Shown here in pieces: positions 48,538 through 59,392 of a DNA stretch of 64,000 nt. Within the stretch, counting starts at the first letter, position 1; every line of letters begins with the position of its first letter. The stretch comes from Ephydatia muelleri (taxonomy: Eukaryota; Porifera; Demospongiae; Spongillida; Spongillidae), in contig JABACO010000019.1 of NCBI GenBank assembly GCA_013339895.1, forward strand, positions 5,470,484 through 5,534,483, written 5' to 3'. The notes under the pieces are model-generated. The model was not told the DNA's origin and did no database searches. It was given only the letters and a program-made list of their open reading frames with translations. Made by a program: the position numbers and the translations under genes.

Positions 48538-48776
48538 GGGACAGTTTCCGCGAAAATTGCCCCACGGTCAAAATGTTATAAAAATGCATCGCGTTTGAAT
48601 CCCAACGGATAACGCTATCGACTTCCTATTTTCAACACTTCATAGTGAAATGGTGTAGTATGAAGTGTTGAAAACAGAAAGTCGATAGCGTTATCCGTTA
48701 AGAAGTTATAGCGATTCAAACGGGATGCATTTTTATAACATTTTAACCGTGGGGCAATTTTCGCGGAAACTGTCCC
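48538..48776. mobile_element. Foldback MITE family C with 4-bp flank AGAT
   Basis: Arms of about 110 bp start GGGACAGTTTCCGCGAAAAT and include GATAACGCTATCGACTTCC; the right arm mirrors them. AGAT occurs directly outside both ends (48534-48537 and 48777-48780). A partial copy of the terminus lies at 62419-62449. The inner AACGCTATCGACTTCC block resembles family A, so the two may share ancestry. Confidence 0.8.
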
Positions 48777-48795
48777 AGATCCTATAAATAAATTA

Positions 48796-49095
48796 ATGAT
48801 TATTGCTGTGGCCTGCGGACTAGAATATCGAGTGCGGAAGCACAGCAGTTCAAGTGAGTTTTTCCTTGCTAGGACGAAGATATGGTCTATGTTCTGTACA
48901 ACGCTACTTTTGAGCTGGGTATACCTACGCTTTTTGCAAAAAAGTGTACCTTTTCCGGTTAGGTCTTTACCTACACCGGTTCATAAGACCGTAGGTCCAC
49001 CGTGGAAGCTGGATGAAAATAGCTCCAAACCTCAAGGCAAGAGTTGTTCTAACGAATACACGTGTATTGGAGACAATTGTAAACTTTCCGGATAA
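48796..49095 (+). CDS. Hypothetical small single-pass membrane protein
   Basis: A 99-codon frame starting just after MITE C. It has a hydrophobic stretch MFCTTLLLSWVYLRFL preceded by basic residues (type II signal-anchor-like) and a Pro/Ser/Cys-rich tail (LPTPVHKTVGPPWK, CSNEYTCIGDNC). Not recognised. It may be the first exon of a larger gene or chance. Confidence 0.3.
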   Translation: MIIAVACGLEYRVRKHSSSSEFFLARTKIWSMFCTTLLLSWVYLRFLQKSVPFPVRSLPTPVHKTVGPPWKLDENSSKPQGKSCSNEYTCIGDNCKLSG

Positions 49096-49509
49096 TTTTC
49101 TTTATAGCGAGTTCGACAAAAAAATCATTCGAATTTCACGGACGCGATGTTATTAAAAACAATTGACTCAGGCCATCGATTGAGGCGTTGCTATTGTATA
49201 TCGCGCTTATTAAATCACGTGTCAGCCTAATACTTGTTCTACCAACAATGCCATCCAAATATTAATGCCAACCATTGAAGACCAAAAACATATTGTGCTC
49301 AAGTACCACTGTACGGTCAGAACAGTGAAGTATAAATATTGTGCGGTCAGCTATGAAATAATAATAATTTACTTCGTCTAAAATGTATGCAGCGTATACG
49401 TAGTGTAATCCTGTGATGGTACGAAACATTTGCAGACTTTCAATGCCCGTCCCCAGTCCTTTCTCGAAGCACGTCTGAGTTTGTGAAGTGCCCCCGTTAA
49501 GACTTAGAG

Positions 49510-50925
49510 CAGTGGCGGGACGGAGGGGGGGGCACAAGGGGCCTGTGCCCCCCCCCCCCCCCCGTTAAATGAATAGATGCGGTCATACGGTCAAGATGTG
49601 GTCATACGGTCATACACGACTGAAAACCATCAAATGATTACAATACCGCAGTCAGATATATCACATTGATTATGGTCTCATTAATTAATCACACATAATT
49701 TATAATCCTGGGACCATATCATGGCTGCCATTGAAGAACAATCTGACGCTAGCGTTAACCAGGTAAAGAAAAGAAAGGCGTCTGTGATTACGGATTTCCT
49801 CTGTAAACATCATCAACGTGAAACACCATGAAATATTTGAGAAAGCATGCTCGATCTCAATGTCAGTGGATGTCCAGCCAACCAAACCTAGATTGTGTGG
49901 AAGACAACAGCATCGCAGTAATGCAGACACAGAGGATGGCAGTGCATGTTGAAGGATACTATCGTGTCAATCTTACTGTCCCTTTTCTTGACTATCTATT
50001 AGCAGAGTTCAGATCAAGGTACATAAAGCAAATTAATTTGCTACTGAGTTTCAGTTTTAAAAAGCATTGAGTTATACATGCATGCTTCTAAAATATATTT
50101 CAATTTTGTAGATTCAATGAGCTGAAGCAACAAGCAATGAAATATTTTAGCATTTTACCTTCAATGGCTGCAGATGTGCTTCCTAAACTTGAAGATTTTG
50201 TAAAGTGACCTTCCAGATCCCTTGACCCTTCTACAAGAACTGGAGCTTTGGAAGGTATACATGAGTTATAGGCGATAAAATATTCCTAGCTGCATGCATG
50301 ATTGTTATTACTCTTTCTAACCCAATAATCATGCAGCTCTATTGGTCAGCTGCTTCCAAAGAAAGTCGCCCAAGCAACCTTTTGTCCGCCCTAAGGGCTT
50401 GTAGGAAGCAGCAATTTCCAAACGTTCATACCATCCTTCATATTATGACTGTGTGGCCTCTAACGAGTTGCGAGGCAGAGCGCTCCATCAGTGGAATAAG
50501 GAGGCTAAAAACGTACCTCAGGTCTACATTGACGGGGGAAAGGATGAATGGATTGGCCCTGCTAGCTATACATATATATCAGCGTTTCTGTGAAGGAAAC
50601 AATTGATGCTTTTGCAAGCAAACAGCCACGGAGAATGAAGCTTTCCTTCATCTTGGAGGATGCAGCCACTGATGCTACTGATGAATAATAATATTATTGT
50701 ATAGCGTGTGCAGCGGTGTGAATTAAAATTAATGATTGCATGGGTTTTAAATTATCCGTAGTTTTCGAAGGTTTTAAAACGTAAAAACCGTTGGCTTCTG
50801 GGGCTCTGCCCCAGACCCCGATGGGGGAGCTTACAGCGCTCTCCCATACCCCCTAGCTGTGAGTGTTTGGGGTTCCGCCCACAAGCGTGCCCCCCCCCCC
50901 CTCCTAAATCCTGCGTCCGCCGCTG
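49510..50925 (+). mobile_element. Internally deleted hAT transposon with 5-bp TSD TAGAG
   Basis: Left end CAGTGGCGGGACGGAG; right end reversed CAGCGGCGGACGCAGGATTT. TAGAG is found at 49505-49509 and 50926-50930. The GTTGGCTTCTGGGGCTCTGC block near 50790 is shared with the relic at 4959-5440, and its ends match the MITE at 7299-7692, so one family supplied all three. Two independent 5-bp TSDs support a hAT5-type subgroup. Confidence 0.8.
49721..50690 (+). pseudogene. hAT transposase remnant (TTF/ZMYM1-like hAT)
   Basis: An N-terminal piece MAAIEEQSDASVNQVKKRK is followed after a large internal loss by PRLCGRQQHRSNADTEDG, then YYRVNLTVPFLDYLLAEFRS in another frame. After an intron come RFNELKQQAMKYFSILPSM, DLPDPLTLLQELELWK in a shifted frame, and the hAT dimerisation end PLTSCEAERSISGIRRLKTY, LTGERMNGLALLAIHI (50298-50606). 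The tail PRRMKLSFILEDA ends near 50690. At least two frameshifts and loss of most of the catalytic domain make it non-functional. Confidence 0.8.
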
Positions 50926-51139
50926 TAGAGCGCCACGTTTGCTATATTTAGATGCTTGCCATCATCAGCGAATGAATACAACCAATTATGTACAATGTGT
51001 ATACAGCAAGCCTTTGTGCATCGTTTAAGCTTTTATGTCAGGAATGAGTTGGAAGTGTTCAAACAGTCTGTCACAGCCCTTTGAAGTGACATGTCATAAG
51101 CTCTATTAAGCTGGCCTGTGTGTTTTTGTGTTTGTTCTG

Positions 51140-52147
51140 CTATCTTAGCCTGCTATCCATAAGCTTTTCCACAAATCCAAACGAGAACAGCATTCAAATG
51201 CAGCTTCGACCCTAAAGGATATCCTTCCACCTTCTCTTGCACATGCCATGGACCTCTCCCAAGAAAAACGTGCCTCCACCTGGCTTTCAGTTCTACCACT
51301 TGAAGAATATGGCTTTGCACTCCATAAGGGAGCCTTTCGTGATGCTTTGGCTTTACGTTATGGCTGGAGTCGTGCGAATGCGCCACTAAATTGTGCTTGT
51401 GGCACCCACTTTTCTGTTGAACATGTGCTGTCATGCCCTAAGGGCGGGTATCCATCAATCAGACACAATGAAATCAGAGACTTAACAGCTGCTCTCTGGT
51501 CGGAAGTATGCCACAATGTGTCAACAGAGCCTCATCTACAACCCATGACAGGTGTCACGAGTGGATTCTCAGTGAATATCCAGGATGGTGCACGATTGGA
51601 TATTGCAGCAGATGGTTTTTGGGGGAATCGGTTCGAACGGGCATTTTTTGATGCAAAGGTTTTTAATCTTTACGCCCCCTCGAATCAAAAGACTCCTTTA
51701 TCTGCATGCTACTGCAGCCATGAAAACGAGAAAAAGAGGAAATATGACCAACGCATCCGTGAAGTTAAACATGCCTCTTTCACTCCACTCATTCTCTCTT
51801 GCACTGGTGGCCTTGGGCCTCAAGCCACAACAAGCTCTAAGCGTCTGGCCTCTCTGCTCTCTACTAAATGGAACCAGGCCTATAGCCTAACCATCATGTG
51901 GTTGAGATGCCGCCTTGCCTACTCATTACTGCGAAGTTCAGTTATGTGCATTCGAGGGGCACGCTCTCACCTTGGCCATTATACGTCTGCTACACAACCT
52001 CCTCTTGACCTGGTGTCAAGGGAAGCCCTTAGCTTGCACAATAGACTCTCATATTTTGTTTCCTTTCGTTTTTATTTATTTATGTGAATATCTGCATGAC
52101 AAGTTTCTAAAGATGTATGTTGATTAAAAAAAAAAAAAAAAAAAAAA
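51140..52147 (+). mobile_element. 5'-truncated LINE insertion with poly(A) tail
   Basis: Contains only the 3' end of a non-LTR retrotransposon followed by an A run (52126-52147). The 5' border is near 51140, where coding similarity begins. Target duplications were not resolved. Confidence 0.75.
51248..52087 (+). pseudogene. LINE C-terminal zinc knuckle and endonuclease-like domain
   Basis: The frame reads LSQEKRASTWLSVLPLEEYG, LHKGAFRDALALRYGW, then a zinc motif CACGTHFSVEHVLSC and RHNEIRDL. Next come DGARLDIAADGFWG and RAFFDAKVFNLYAPSN, a PD-(D/E)xK-like pattern, then KRLASLLS and RSSVMCIRGARS. I know this block as the conserved C-terminus of retrotransposon proteins abundant in cnidarians and sponges. 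The coding match extends upstream of the ATG to about 51150 (LPPSLAHAM), so the ATG is internal. The last residues near 52040 are frameshifted. Confidence 0.75.
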
Positions 52148-52414
52148 CTGTACAGGATACACATACACATTGAAACTATACCATACCCGCATTAACCGTG
52201 AATGCAAGATAAAATACGCCCCTGCGCTTCTAACAGGGGAATGCACTTATAACGGGTGCGCTCATAACGAGGGCAGACTGCTAGATATTCATAGTTAACC
52301 CCCTCCCCTCCCCCACTCCTAAAATTTTGGCTAGATACAGATACAAATCATTTCCTTTGCATTACCTTCCTCCTCCCGTGGCAATGCAGTCGATTTGCTG
52401 TACGTACCCAGTTT

Positions 52415-52416
<2 letters not shown>

Positions 52417-52449
<33 letters not shown>
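52417..52449. repeat. 33-bp poly(C) run
   Basis: Uninterrupted C run between the LINE tail and MITE A copy 2. Confidence 0.95.
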
Positions 52450-52526
52450 ATCCCCCTCGGTTTCATTTTTGCATTTGTTATTCCTTGTCCGGTTCAAACT
52501 AACGTACAAAAACTTATGGCATTATT

Positions 52527-53303
52527 TGGAACGTTCTATACGAAAATGGGTCTTGTGGATTTCATTTTATAACATAAAATTTAAATCGATATATCTTCCG
52601 TAATATTAACGCTATCGGGTTCCTATTTTTAACACAACATACCACACCATTACTATGTGTGAAAATCCAATTTGGTGCCTTAGACATGCGGGGTACCGAC
52701 GTTACAAGGTCCGATACCCCGTAGGGCTCAAAACGGCCACATCTTCAGGTAGGAGTGTCCAAATCGGTTCAAAATATGTACTTATGTAGAAGGGTCCTAC
52801 CGCTATTGATTTGTTAATGTTTGCTTTATCCGTTATGGAGATACAAGTGTGCAAAGTAATTGCATATTTCCCGGGCGTTACGCGCCATTAACGTATTACG
52901 ACTGGCTTCGAGGACGTCCTCGTAATACGTTAATGGCGCGTAACGTCCGGGAAATTTGCAATTTCTTTGCACACTTGCATCTCCATAACGGATAAAGCAA
53001 AAATTAACGAACAGAACAAATCAATAGCGGTAGGACCCTTCTACATAAGTACCTATTTTGAACCGATTTGGACACTCCTACCTGAAAATGTGGCCGTTTT
53101 GAACCATACGGGGTATCGGACCTTGTAACGTCGGTACCCCGCATGTGTAAGACACCAAAATGGATTTTCACACATAGTAATGGTGTGGTATGTTGTGTTA
53201 AAAATAGGAACCCGATAGCGTTAATATTACGGAAGATATATCGATTTAAATTTTATGTTATAAAATGAAATCCACAGGACCCATTTTCGTATAGAACGTT
53301 CCA
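52527..53303. mobile_element. Foldback MITE family A, long well-preserved copy
   Basis: Inverted arms of about 370 bp, nearly identical, start TGGAACGTTCTATACGAAAA and meet around GACTGGCTTCGAGGACG near 52915. Landmarks are the same as at 42207-42846 (GGTCCGATACCCC, CACATCTTCAGGTAGG, TTACGCGCCATTAACG). High arm identity suggests recent insertion or arm conversion. Non-coding. Confidence 0.9.
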
Positions 53304-53626
53304 TTTCACTATTCATACCTATAACATCCAGAGCGAGGTCTCAAAAGGTAAATGATCAGACAGTGGCAGTATGGCGCGCCTGCTCACACTTACCAACATG
53401 GACTTTCAGAACTTCAGTACCGTACACCAGCGAAAGCAAGGACCGGTTAGGCGACGGTGTACAACAATATAGGTGCGGCGCAATCTGTCTTTATAAGGTA
53501 AGGGCAATGGTTGCATTTCCGGATATTTTCCCATTGATCAAATTATGGGAGTATGACGTCACAGAGCAGTCATTATCACACCAAATTACATTCATAGTCA
53601 AAAATCTATATACTACAAGTTATTAT
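53304..53626. other. Unassigned stretch
   Basis: A plus-strand frame (53363-53701) has no recognised domain. No repeat is seen. Confidence 0.3.
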
Positions 53627-54270
53627 TTAATTAAAGTCAGTAGGGATCACATTCCTAGCCAGTATGGCCCTTGCTATGGCTCTAACCAGGGTGATATTTA
53701 GCCTTCCAAACATGTCACTGATCACCCTGGCTTTACGAAATGAGGAAGAGCCAAAGGCCAAGCGTGTGGCCAGTAGAGTGAAGGTTCTTCTTGCTTCCTC
53801 ACCCCAATTGCAGTAAGTTTCTACTGCTAGAGGCACACACCTCCAGCCTAGTTCAGCACATTTAGGGTCATTGGCTGTGTGCTTTCTGTTTTCTGCAGCT
53901 TCAGCAGCAGCACCCACCCTCCTACTTGCCTCAGCCAAAATAGCAGGAGTAAGAGGAGATGTGACTGTTGATGTCAAAGGCAGCCGGCTTGCCTTGTGCC
54001 CAGTCCCTCACTAGCACATCAGCTGGGCGAGTGCGATCCAGTCCTGGAGTGCGGCCACTTCCAGCTTCTAACCTTGCTGCAATGTGAGCTTGGTGGCAAA
54101 AGCTCAGGAAGACATCACGCAACCTATTGTGGCGTATAACGACATCACCACCACGCCGGCAGGTAGCTGCATGATGGCCCAGAGGGTCCAGTGCCACATC
54201 AGGGCAAAGAGCACATGAAGAGCCTCTGGAAGTGTCCAAGCCCAACCACCACTTCACTGCTATCTGAAGC
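53627..54270 (-). pseudogene. Second LINE C-terminal fragment, minus strand
   Basis: VKWWLGLDTSRG, then the zinc motif CALCPDVALDPLGHHAATC, RHNRLRDVFLSFCHQAHI, and TRPADVLVRDWAQGKPAAFD (PD...D.K-like). A frameshift follows into TVTSPLTPAILAEASRR, NDPKCAELGWRCVPLAVETY and a MFGRLNITLVRAIARAIL end. Same domain order as the fragment at 51248 but a different, diverged family. No poly(A) or RT part is visible. Confidence 0.75.
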
Positions 54271-54329
54271 TCATAAACACTAACATAAGTGGGTCTTGAT
54301 TTTAATAATCACGACAATATATGTAGTGA

Positions 54330-54515
54330 GGTACAGGAAGTAGAGGGAGGTTGAGGGAGGGGTGGAGGAGGTACATGTAGAGGGAGGGGTGGAGGAGGTA
54401 CATGTAGAGGGAGGTTGAGGGAGGGGTGGAGGAGGTACATGTAAAGGGAGGTTGAGGGAGGGGTGGAGGAGGTTGATGGAGGGATGGAGGAAGTAGAGGA
54501 GGGGTGGCACGATAA
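54330..54515. repeat. G-rich minisatellite
   Basis: Units of about 33-37 bp made of GGAGGTACATGTAGAGGGA and GGTTGAGGGAGGGGTGGA. Reverse-strand Pro/Ser-rich frames are by-products. Confidence 0.9.
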
Positions 54516-54540
54516 AAACATTTTTTACAGCATAGCACAT

Positions 54541-55264
54541 CTTGTTATTGTCGCTTTCATCTTGTAAGCAGTAGAATCAGCAACATAATTTTGCTGTTAC
54601 GTAATAATTTATTAACGAACAATAATTTGCCATCGTGGCGTCCTTAGTTAGTGCAAATTATACGCGTGCCTGCGTGGTGGGAGGAGCGTATCGTTTTCTA
54701 AATGCTCGCAATAGGCCTATGCCCTTGTTTGCAATACTTTTGAAAATTTCTTTTTACCGGCCTACTGAATAGACGAATGCGCGCTCGCGTACAATATCTG
54801 TTCCTTAACGACTGCGTAAGTTACGTGGCATTATCTAGTGGTCCGTTACGTTGGTATCACATCGCACTCAATATGAGCAATGATAACATCTGTGTGGTCA
54901 GTGTGTCTGTAACCTTGGCAAGAATGGATTCTTTTAGCTGCTGGTCATTGTAATGTCTGTTTTGCGAGTGTGTGGGGGGTTAAGCAACCTGAACGAGACT
55001 ACGAAACTCAGTGTTTTTATGGGCGTGGCTTTACTCTGATCACCCATCATCACTTAAGATTGGATGGTTTGAAACTCACAAAATCTTTTCAGAGCATTCC
55101 TCTCGTATGGGCGTGGTTCCGTCACGTGAGTCATGTGTATTCAATTTCTTACTTTCACTTTCGTTCATAACTTTGGATGTGATGGTCATTAGACTCTGAA
55201 TCTCACACAGCGATTTGAGGTCCCTCTTCTTATTAGGAGGGTTTGTCACATGAGTCATGTGTTG
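54541..55264. other. Unassigned stretch before the 64-bp satellite
   Basis: No gene recognised. Two related pieces (GGGCGTGGCT... at 55020 and GGGCGTGGTTCCGTCACGTGAG at 55108, plus a TCACATGAGTCATGTGT echo at 55247) suggest local duplication. Confidence 0.3.
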
Positions 55265-55265
55265 G

Positions 55266-56212
55266 TTAAGCAACAGTAGCCGACAAAAAGTGCCCTGTCT
55301 GTGTGGTCTACGTTACAAGAGTGTGAGGGGTTAAGAACTTGAGCCAACAAAAAGTGCCCTGTAGGTGTGGTCTACGTTACAAGAGTGTGAGGGGTTAAGA
55401 ACTTGAGCCAACAAAAAGTGCCCTGTGGGTGTGGTCTACGTTACAAGAGTGTGAGGGGTTAAGAACTTGAGCCAACAAAAAGTGCCCTGTAGGTGTGGTC
55501 TACGTTACAAGAGTGTGAGGGGTTAAGAACTTGAGCCAACAAAAAGTGCCCTGTGGGTGTGGTCTACGTTACAAGAGTGTGAGGGGTTAAGAACTTGAGC
55601 CAACAAAAAGTGCCCTGTAGGTGTGGTCTACGTTACAAGAGTGTGAGGGGTTAAGAACTTGAGCCGACAAAAAGTGCCCTGTCTGTGTGGTCTACGTTAC
55701 AAGAGTGTGAGGGGTTAAGAACTTGAGCCAACAAAAAGTGCCCTGTAGGTGTGGTCTACGTTACAAGAGTGTGAGGGGTTAAGAACTTGAGCCAACAAAA
55801 AGTGCCCTGTGGGTGTAGTCTACGTTACAAGAGTGTGAGGGGTTAAGAACTTGAGCCAACAAAAAGTGCCCTGTCTGTATGGTCTATGTTACAAGAGTGT
55901 GAGGGGTTAAGAACTTGAGCCAACAAAAAGTGCCCTGTAGGTGTGGTCTACGTTACAAGAGTGTGAGGGGTTAAGGACTTGAGCCAACAAAAAGTGCCCT
56001 GTAGGTGTGGTCTACGTTACAAGAGTGTGAGGGGTTAAGAACTTGAGCCAACAAAAAGTGCCCTGTCTGTGTAGTCTACGTTACAAGAGTGTAAGGGGTT
56101 AAGAACTTGAGCCGACAAAAGTGCCCTGTCTGTATGGTCTATGTTACAAGAGTGTGAGGGGTTAAGAACTTGAGCCGACAAAAGTGCCCTGTAGGTGTGG
56201 TCTACTTTGTGA
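55266..56212. repeat. 64-bp tandem satellite, about 15 copies
   Basis: The unit includes GTGGTCTACGTTACAAGAGT, GTGAGGGGTTAAGAACTTGA and CAACAAAAAGTGCCCTGT. Variation is concentrated in one 3-base slot after CCCTGT (AGG, GGG or CTG), which alternates along the array. Confidence 0.95.
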
Positions 56213-56778
56213 CCTGGTTGTCTGTATAGTTCATTTTAAAAAAAAAAACTTATACTTATCAAGATTTTAATCATATGTGAACATACCATATATATACACG
56301 TTTCAGACCATAATGAGGCTTGCAGTTGAATCTAGATAAACCTGGCAAACACAGAGGGACCTTAAGACTAACTGAGCCAAAATATAGCTTACAAGCTGGA
56401 GTGCTGAGCACATGCACCCAAAAGACACACGAGGTATTGTACTGTACAACTTGCATCATGGAGGGAGGAAAGAGATGTAGCAGGGAGGTTGAGGGGATTA
56501 AGAATATTAGAGGTCAACTCCAGTTGCATAGGACTACAAACATTTATCACACTTGACCACAAATAATATATTCATATTCTACAGGGCCTGAACAGAAAGG
56601 AATCCCCCCTCACAATTCTTCCTCTCTTCCTACCTTTCTCACTCACTTCTTTCTTTCTTTTTATAGGGTACCTGCTGTCCTGCTGTTATAGATCAGCTCT
56701 TCTGTGCAAAGCAAAACAACAATTTGTGTGTGCCTGTGTGTTGTGTGTGTTTGTGTTTGCGTTTGTATGTGTGTTTGT

Positions 56779-56812
<34 letters not shown>

Positions 56813-57985
56813 TTGTGTGTGTGCACATGCGCGCGCCTGTGACCCTGGTATGATGTTGCCACTGGGAACCACCCTATTAATAACGTACATATTGAGTTGT
56901 AGTGTTCATGTATGTACCGTTTCATTACCCTCCTCCCCTCCCCTCAATAGGTTTTAATGCGAAATTCCCCTGTTGAAAAAGGGAAGCCCTGTGAATGGTG
57001 CACCTGTGATATGCTTATCCTTAGAACATGTGCATCAAGACTATTGCATAACTTCTATAACACATGGTTGACCTTTATGTTGGCTAAGCAAAATGTGCTG
57101 AAATAGATACCTGAAAGGCTCTCAGCACACACACAAACTTCATTCTGATAGTGACACTACTGTCTAGTCAATAAGTGTGTCTTCTGTAAGCATTGCTACG
57201 TGATAGCCAGATGCTTAGTGGTCATCTCACTACTCAAGCAGAGTATCATAAAGGGATGATATTATTAGAGGATAATTATAACATTCAATTTGCAGTATAA
57301 AATTGGGTTGTGTACGCTCAAGTGTTGCCACGCCGACTCTGAATGAGAATGCTTTGTACTTGACTGTGATGGCATGTGGATTAAATTTATAGCTTGCCAC
57401 AAGTATATCTAATGTGGCCAGACATTTCTGATACAAGAGTCAAGCATCATGAAGGACTAGCTGGGAGGGTGATAGTACTGAATCTCTCTGCTGGGTGGAG
57501 GTGCTCTGCTCTGTGAATGAACATATTATGCTGTCTGTAATAGTCAGGGGGAAAATATGACTGGTCCTCGAGGGGTAGGCATGACTGGTGTGGGCGAGAT
57601 ATGTCTGGTGAGGGAGAGTGTGGGGAATGACTGGTGGGGGGGGGGGGAGCCATGACTGTTGGGGTGTGTGTGTGTGGGAGACATGGCGGGTGAGGGGTGT
57701 GGGGGCGTGTGGAGAAGTGGGACATGCATAATTCTAACAATAGAGTCCTCAGGCTTGTATTCGTATATCGTCCCTTCTCTGTATCCACTGTGGTGAGTGG
57801 TGGTCCATAAAGCAGACTAGGTGCTCAGAATATTTCTCTCAGGCAGCAGGCCTGCATGACTGCTGTGGTATGTGTGCCGGGTATGTGTGTGCATTTATTA
57901 GCAGCCGGCCTAGCCATAGCCACAGAGCCGGTGGGTGTGGCTTAGAGCATCCTGCTCGCATTCAAAAATGGTGTTAATAAATGTA
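56213..57985. other. Unassigned stretch with a GT microsatellite
   Basis: GT-rich repeat at about 56725-56825 and G-rich runs at 57625-57700. No convincing gene. The 3' part may be upstream sequence of the exons at 58000-58340. Confidence 0.4.
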
Positions 57986-57999
57986 TTAATGTATGTGGC

Positions 58000-58340
58000 T
58001 CTCTACTTTCGGTATGTGTGACTTCAATGAAGGATTGGAGGTTCTACAATCAGTGGGACGTCTGTGGGATGGAGGCAAAAAAGTGTTAGTTGGGGAAGCA
58101 ACAGGTACGGTATTACTATAGTGCACGTATGTATGTACATGTAAAGGTACATTACAGTATTTGAGTATTGTGTACATATATAGTTTTAGTTGTCATGTAT
58201 TTCCCATTTTCCATAGGCACTGCTGATGAACTTTCCAGTGAGAGTGATGATGAAGATTTTCATATCAAAGTTCCTCCTCCTCCTCCTCAAACTGATACAG
58301 GCACAGCTGAGTCAGGTTCATCGGATACCAACAAAGGTAC
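58000..58340 (+). CDS. Two probable exons of an unknown gene
   Basis: Exon-like frame FNEGLEVLQSVGRLWDGGK and VLVGEAT ends at a GT near 58105. A pyrimidine-rich TTTTCCATAG at about 58216 is followed by GTADELSSESDDEDFHIKV, then a Pro5 run and QTDTGTAESGSSDTNK up to GGTACTC near 58338. The acidic Ser/Asp/Glu stretch beside prolines is typical of nuclear-protein linkers. It lies about 200 bp upstream of the THAP start and could be a 5' part of that locus or a separate gene. Confidence 0.4.
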
Positions 58341-58538
58341 TCTTAGCTATTATAGTAACGATAGTTCTCAAGCAACTGGTTTGTCATGTATTCCCTTGTG
58401 ACCTATACTCTATAGGACCCTTTGCATGAAAGATCGGATGTGCAATAAACGTCACGTCCGGAGTAAAACCCGCAGTGGTTGCCTAGTGACATTGTGTTGC
58501 CTTCGCGGACATTAGTATTCCTGGCCGCATTCTGAACG

Positions 58539-59126
58539 ATGGGCGATAAATGCGTTGTATGTGGTAGCTACAGGAATACAAATAAGACGATTTCCTACTA
58601 TCGCATGCCACGAAACTCTTCTCATAGAGCAGTGTGGCGAGAAGCATTTGGGCTTGATGAAACCAAGTTGAAGCCATTCTCAAGAGTCTGTTCACGTCAC
58701 TTTGTTAACGGAGACAGTCGATGTGGGCCATTACTAGTACCTACAGTTTTAACACCTGTGGCGATAGCTGAAGAAGATGCCTTGGCTGCAGTACTGCCAA
58801 AGTTGGCACCAATCGTGGAGTCTTCCACAACACTACTAGTGACGTTCGAGGAAGGGCCTGATTTGACTACGGTCGATGGTAGGTCAACTGTCGGTGTAGA
58901 TTCGGCACCAATAGATGAGTTCACTTTAGTAGCTGCAACGCTACCAGGATCAGATGCTGTGTGTTCGACAATGATCGAAGGGTTAGCTGAAGCCACTCCA
59001 CCTGTTGAGCGGCAGTCAAATCCTTTGTTAAGGTCTGGGAACAAGACTTTAGCACAACTTCCAGGCAGTTGTGCTAAAGTCTTGTTCCCAGACCTTAACA
59101 AAGGATTTTGCATGACAATCATATGA
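58539..59126 (+). CDS. THAP-domain protein
   Basis: A THAP zinc finger occupies the N-terminus directly after the ATG: CVVCGSYRNTNKTISYYRMP, AVWREAFGLDETKLKP, RVCSRHF (C2CH, with CxxC near residue 5 and CxxH near residue 52) and GPLLVPTVLTP in the AVPTIF-box position. THAP domains bind DNA and occur in host regulators and in P-element-type transposases. The remainder is Thr/Ala/Val-rich and unrecognised. The last about 30 residues are encoded by a perfect hairpin (59018-59108), so the natural C-terminus is doubtful. Confidence 0.75.
   Translation: MGDKCVVCGSYRNTNKTISYYRMPRNSSHRAVWREAFGLDETKLKPFSRVCSRHFVNGDSRCGPLLVPTVLTPVAIAEEDALAAVLPKLAPIVESSTTLLVTFEEGPDLTTVDGRSTVGVDSAPIDEFTLVAATLPGSDAVCSTMIEGLAEATPPVERQSNPLLRSGNKTLAQLPGSCAKVLFPDLNKGFCMTII
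59018..59108. repeat. 42-bp perfect inverted repeat at the THAP 3' end
   Basis: Arm 59018-59059 and arm 59067-59108 are exact reverse complements around the 7-base loop TCCAGGC. Both strands encode the same peptide string (e.g. LLRSGNKTLAQLPG). Likely made by a snap-back template switch. Confidence 0.93.
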
Positions 59127-59140
59127 ACAAAAATCCATGA

Positions 59141-59392
59141 AACAAGTAACTTAAAACATTCTCTATGAGAAAGTTGGTGGTATATAGGATTTGAAGGCAA
59201 TAGTGGTGTAAAAAGGGGTCTAACAATAAGAGAAAATGTAATAGTCCTATATTTAGCACTTCTGTTGGATATTAATGTCATTTGTGTGCTAAATATAGGA
59301 CTATTTCTTATTGTTAGACCCTTCCTTGCACTATAGCCTCAAATCCTATATATCACCAACTTTCTCATAGAGAATGTTTTTAGTTACTTGTT
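59141..59392. mobile_element. Foldback MITE family B, copy 2
   Basis: Starts AACAAGTAACTTAAAACATT, ends in AGTTACTTGTT, with the same CATTCTCTATGAGAAAGTTG and ATAGTCCTATATTTAGCAC blocks as copy 1 (45009-45292). The middle differs (CTAACAATAAGAG instead of CTTATCAGAAGGG), so the family has subtypes. It lies 15 bp beyond the THAP frame's stop. Confidence 0.88.

Noticed and set aside
49502..50933. 8-bp target duplication for the hAT element
   Set aside because: Only five bases (TAGAG) match directly beside both ends; extending to eight introduces mismatches. The MITE at 7299 shows the same 5-bp length.
55266..56212. CRISPR-like regular repeat array
   Set aside because: Units are contiguous with no unique spacers, and the genome is eukaryotic; this is a satellite.
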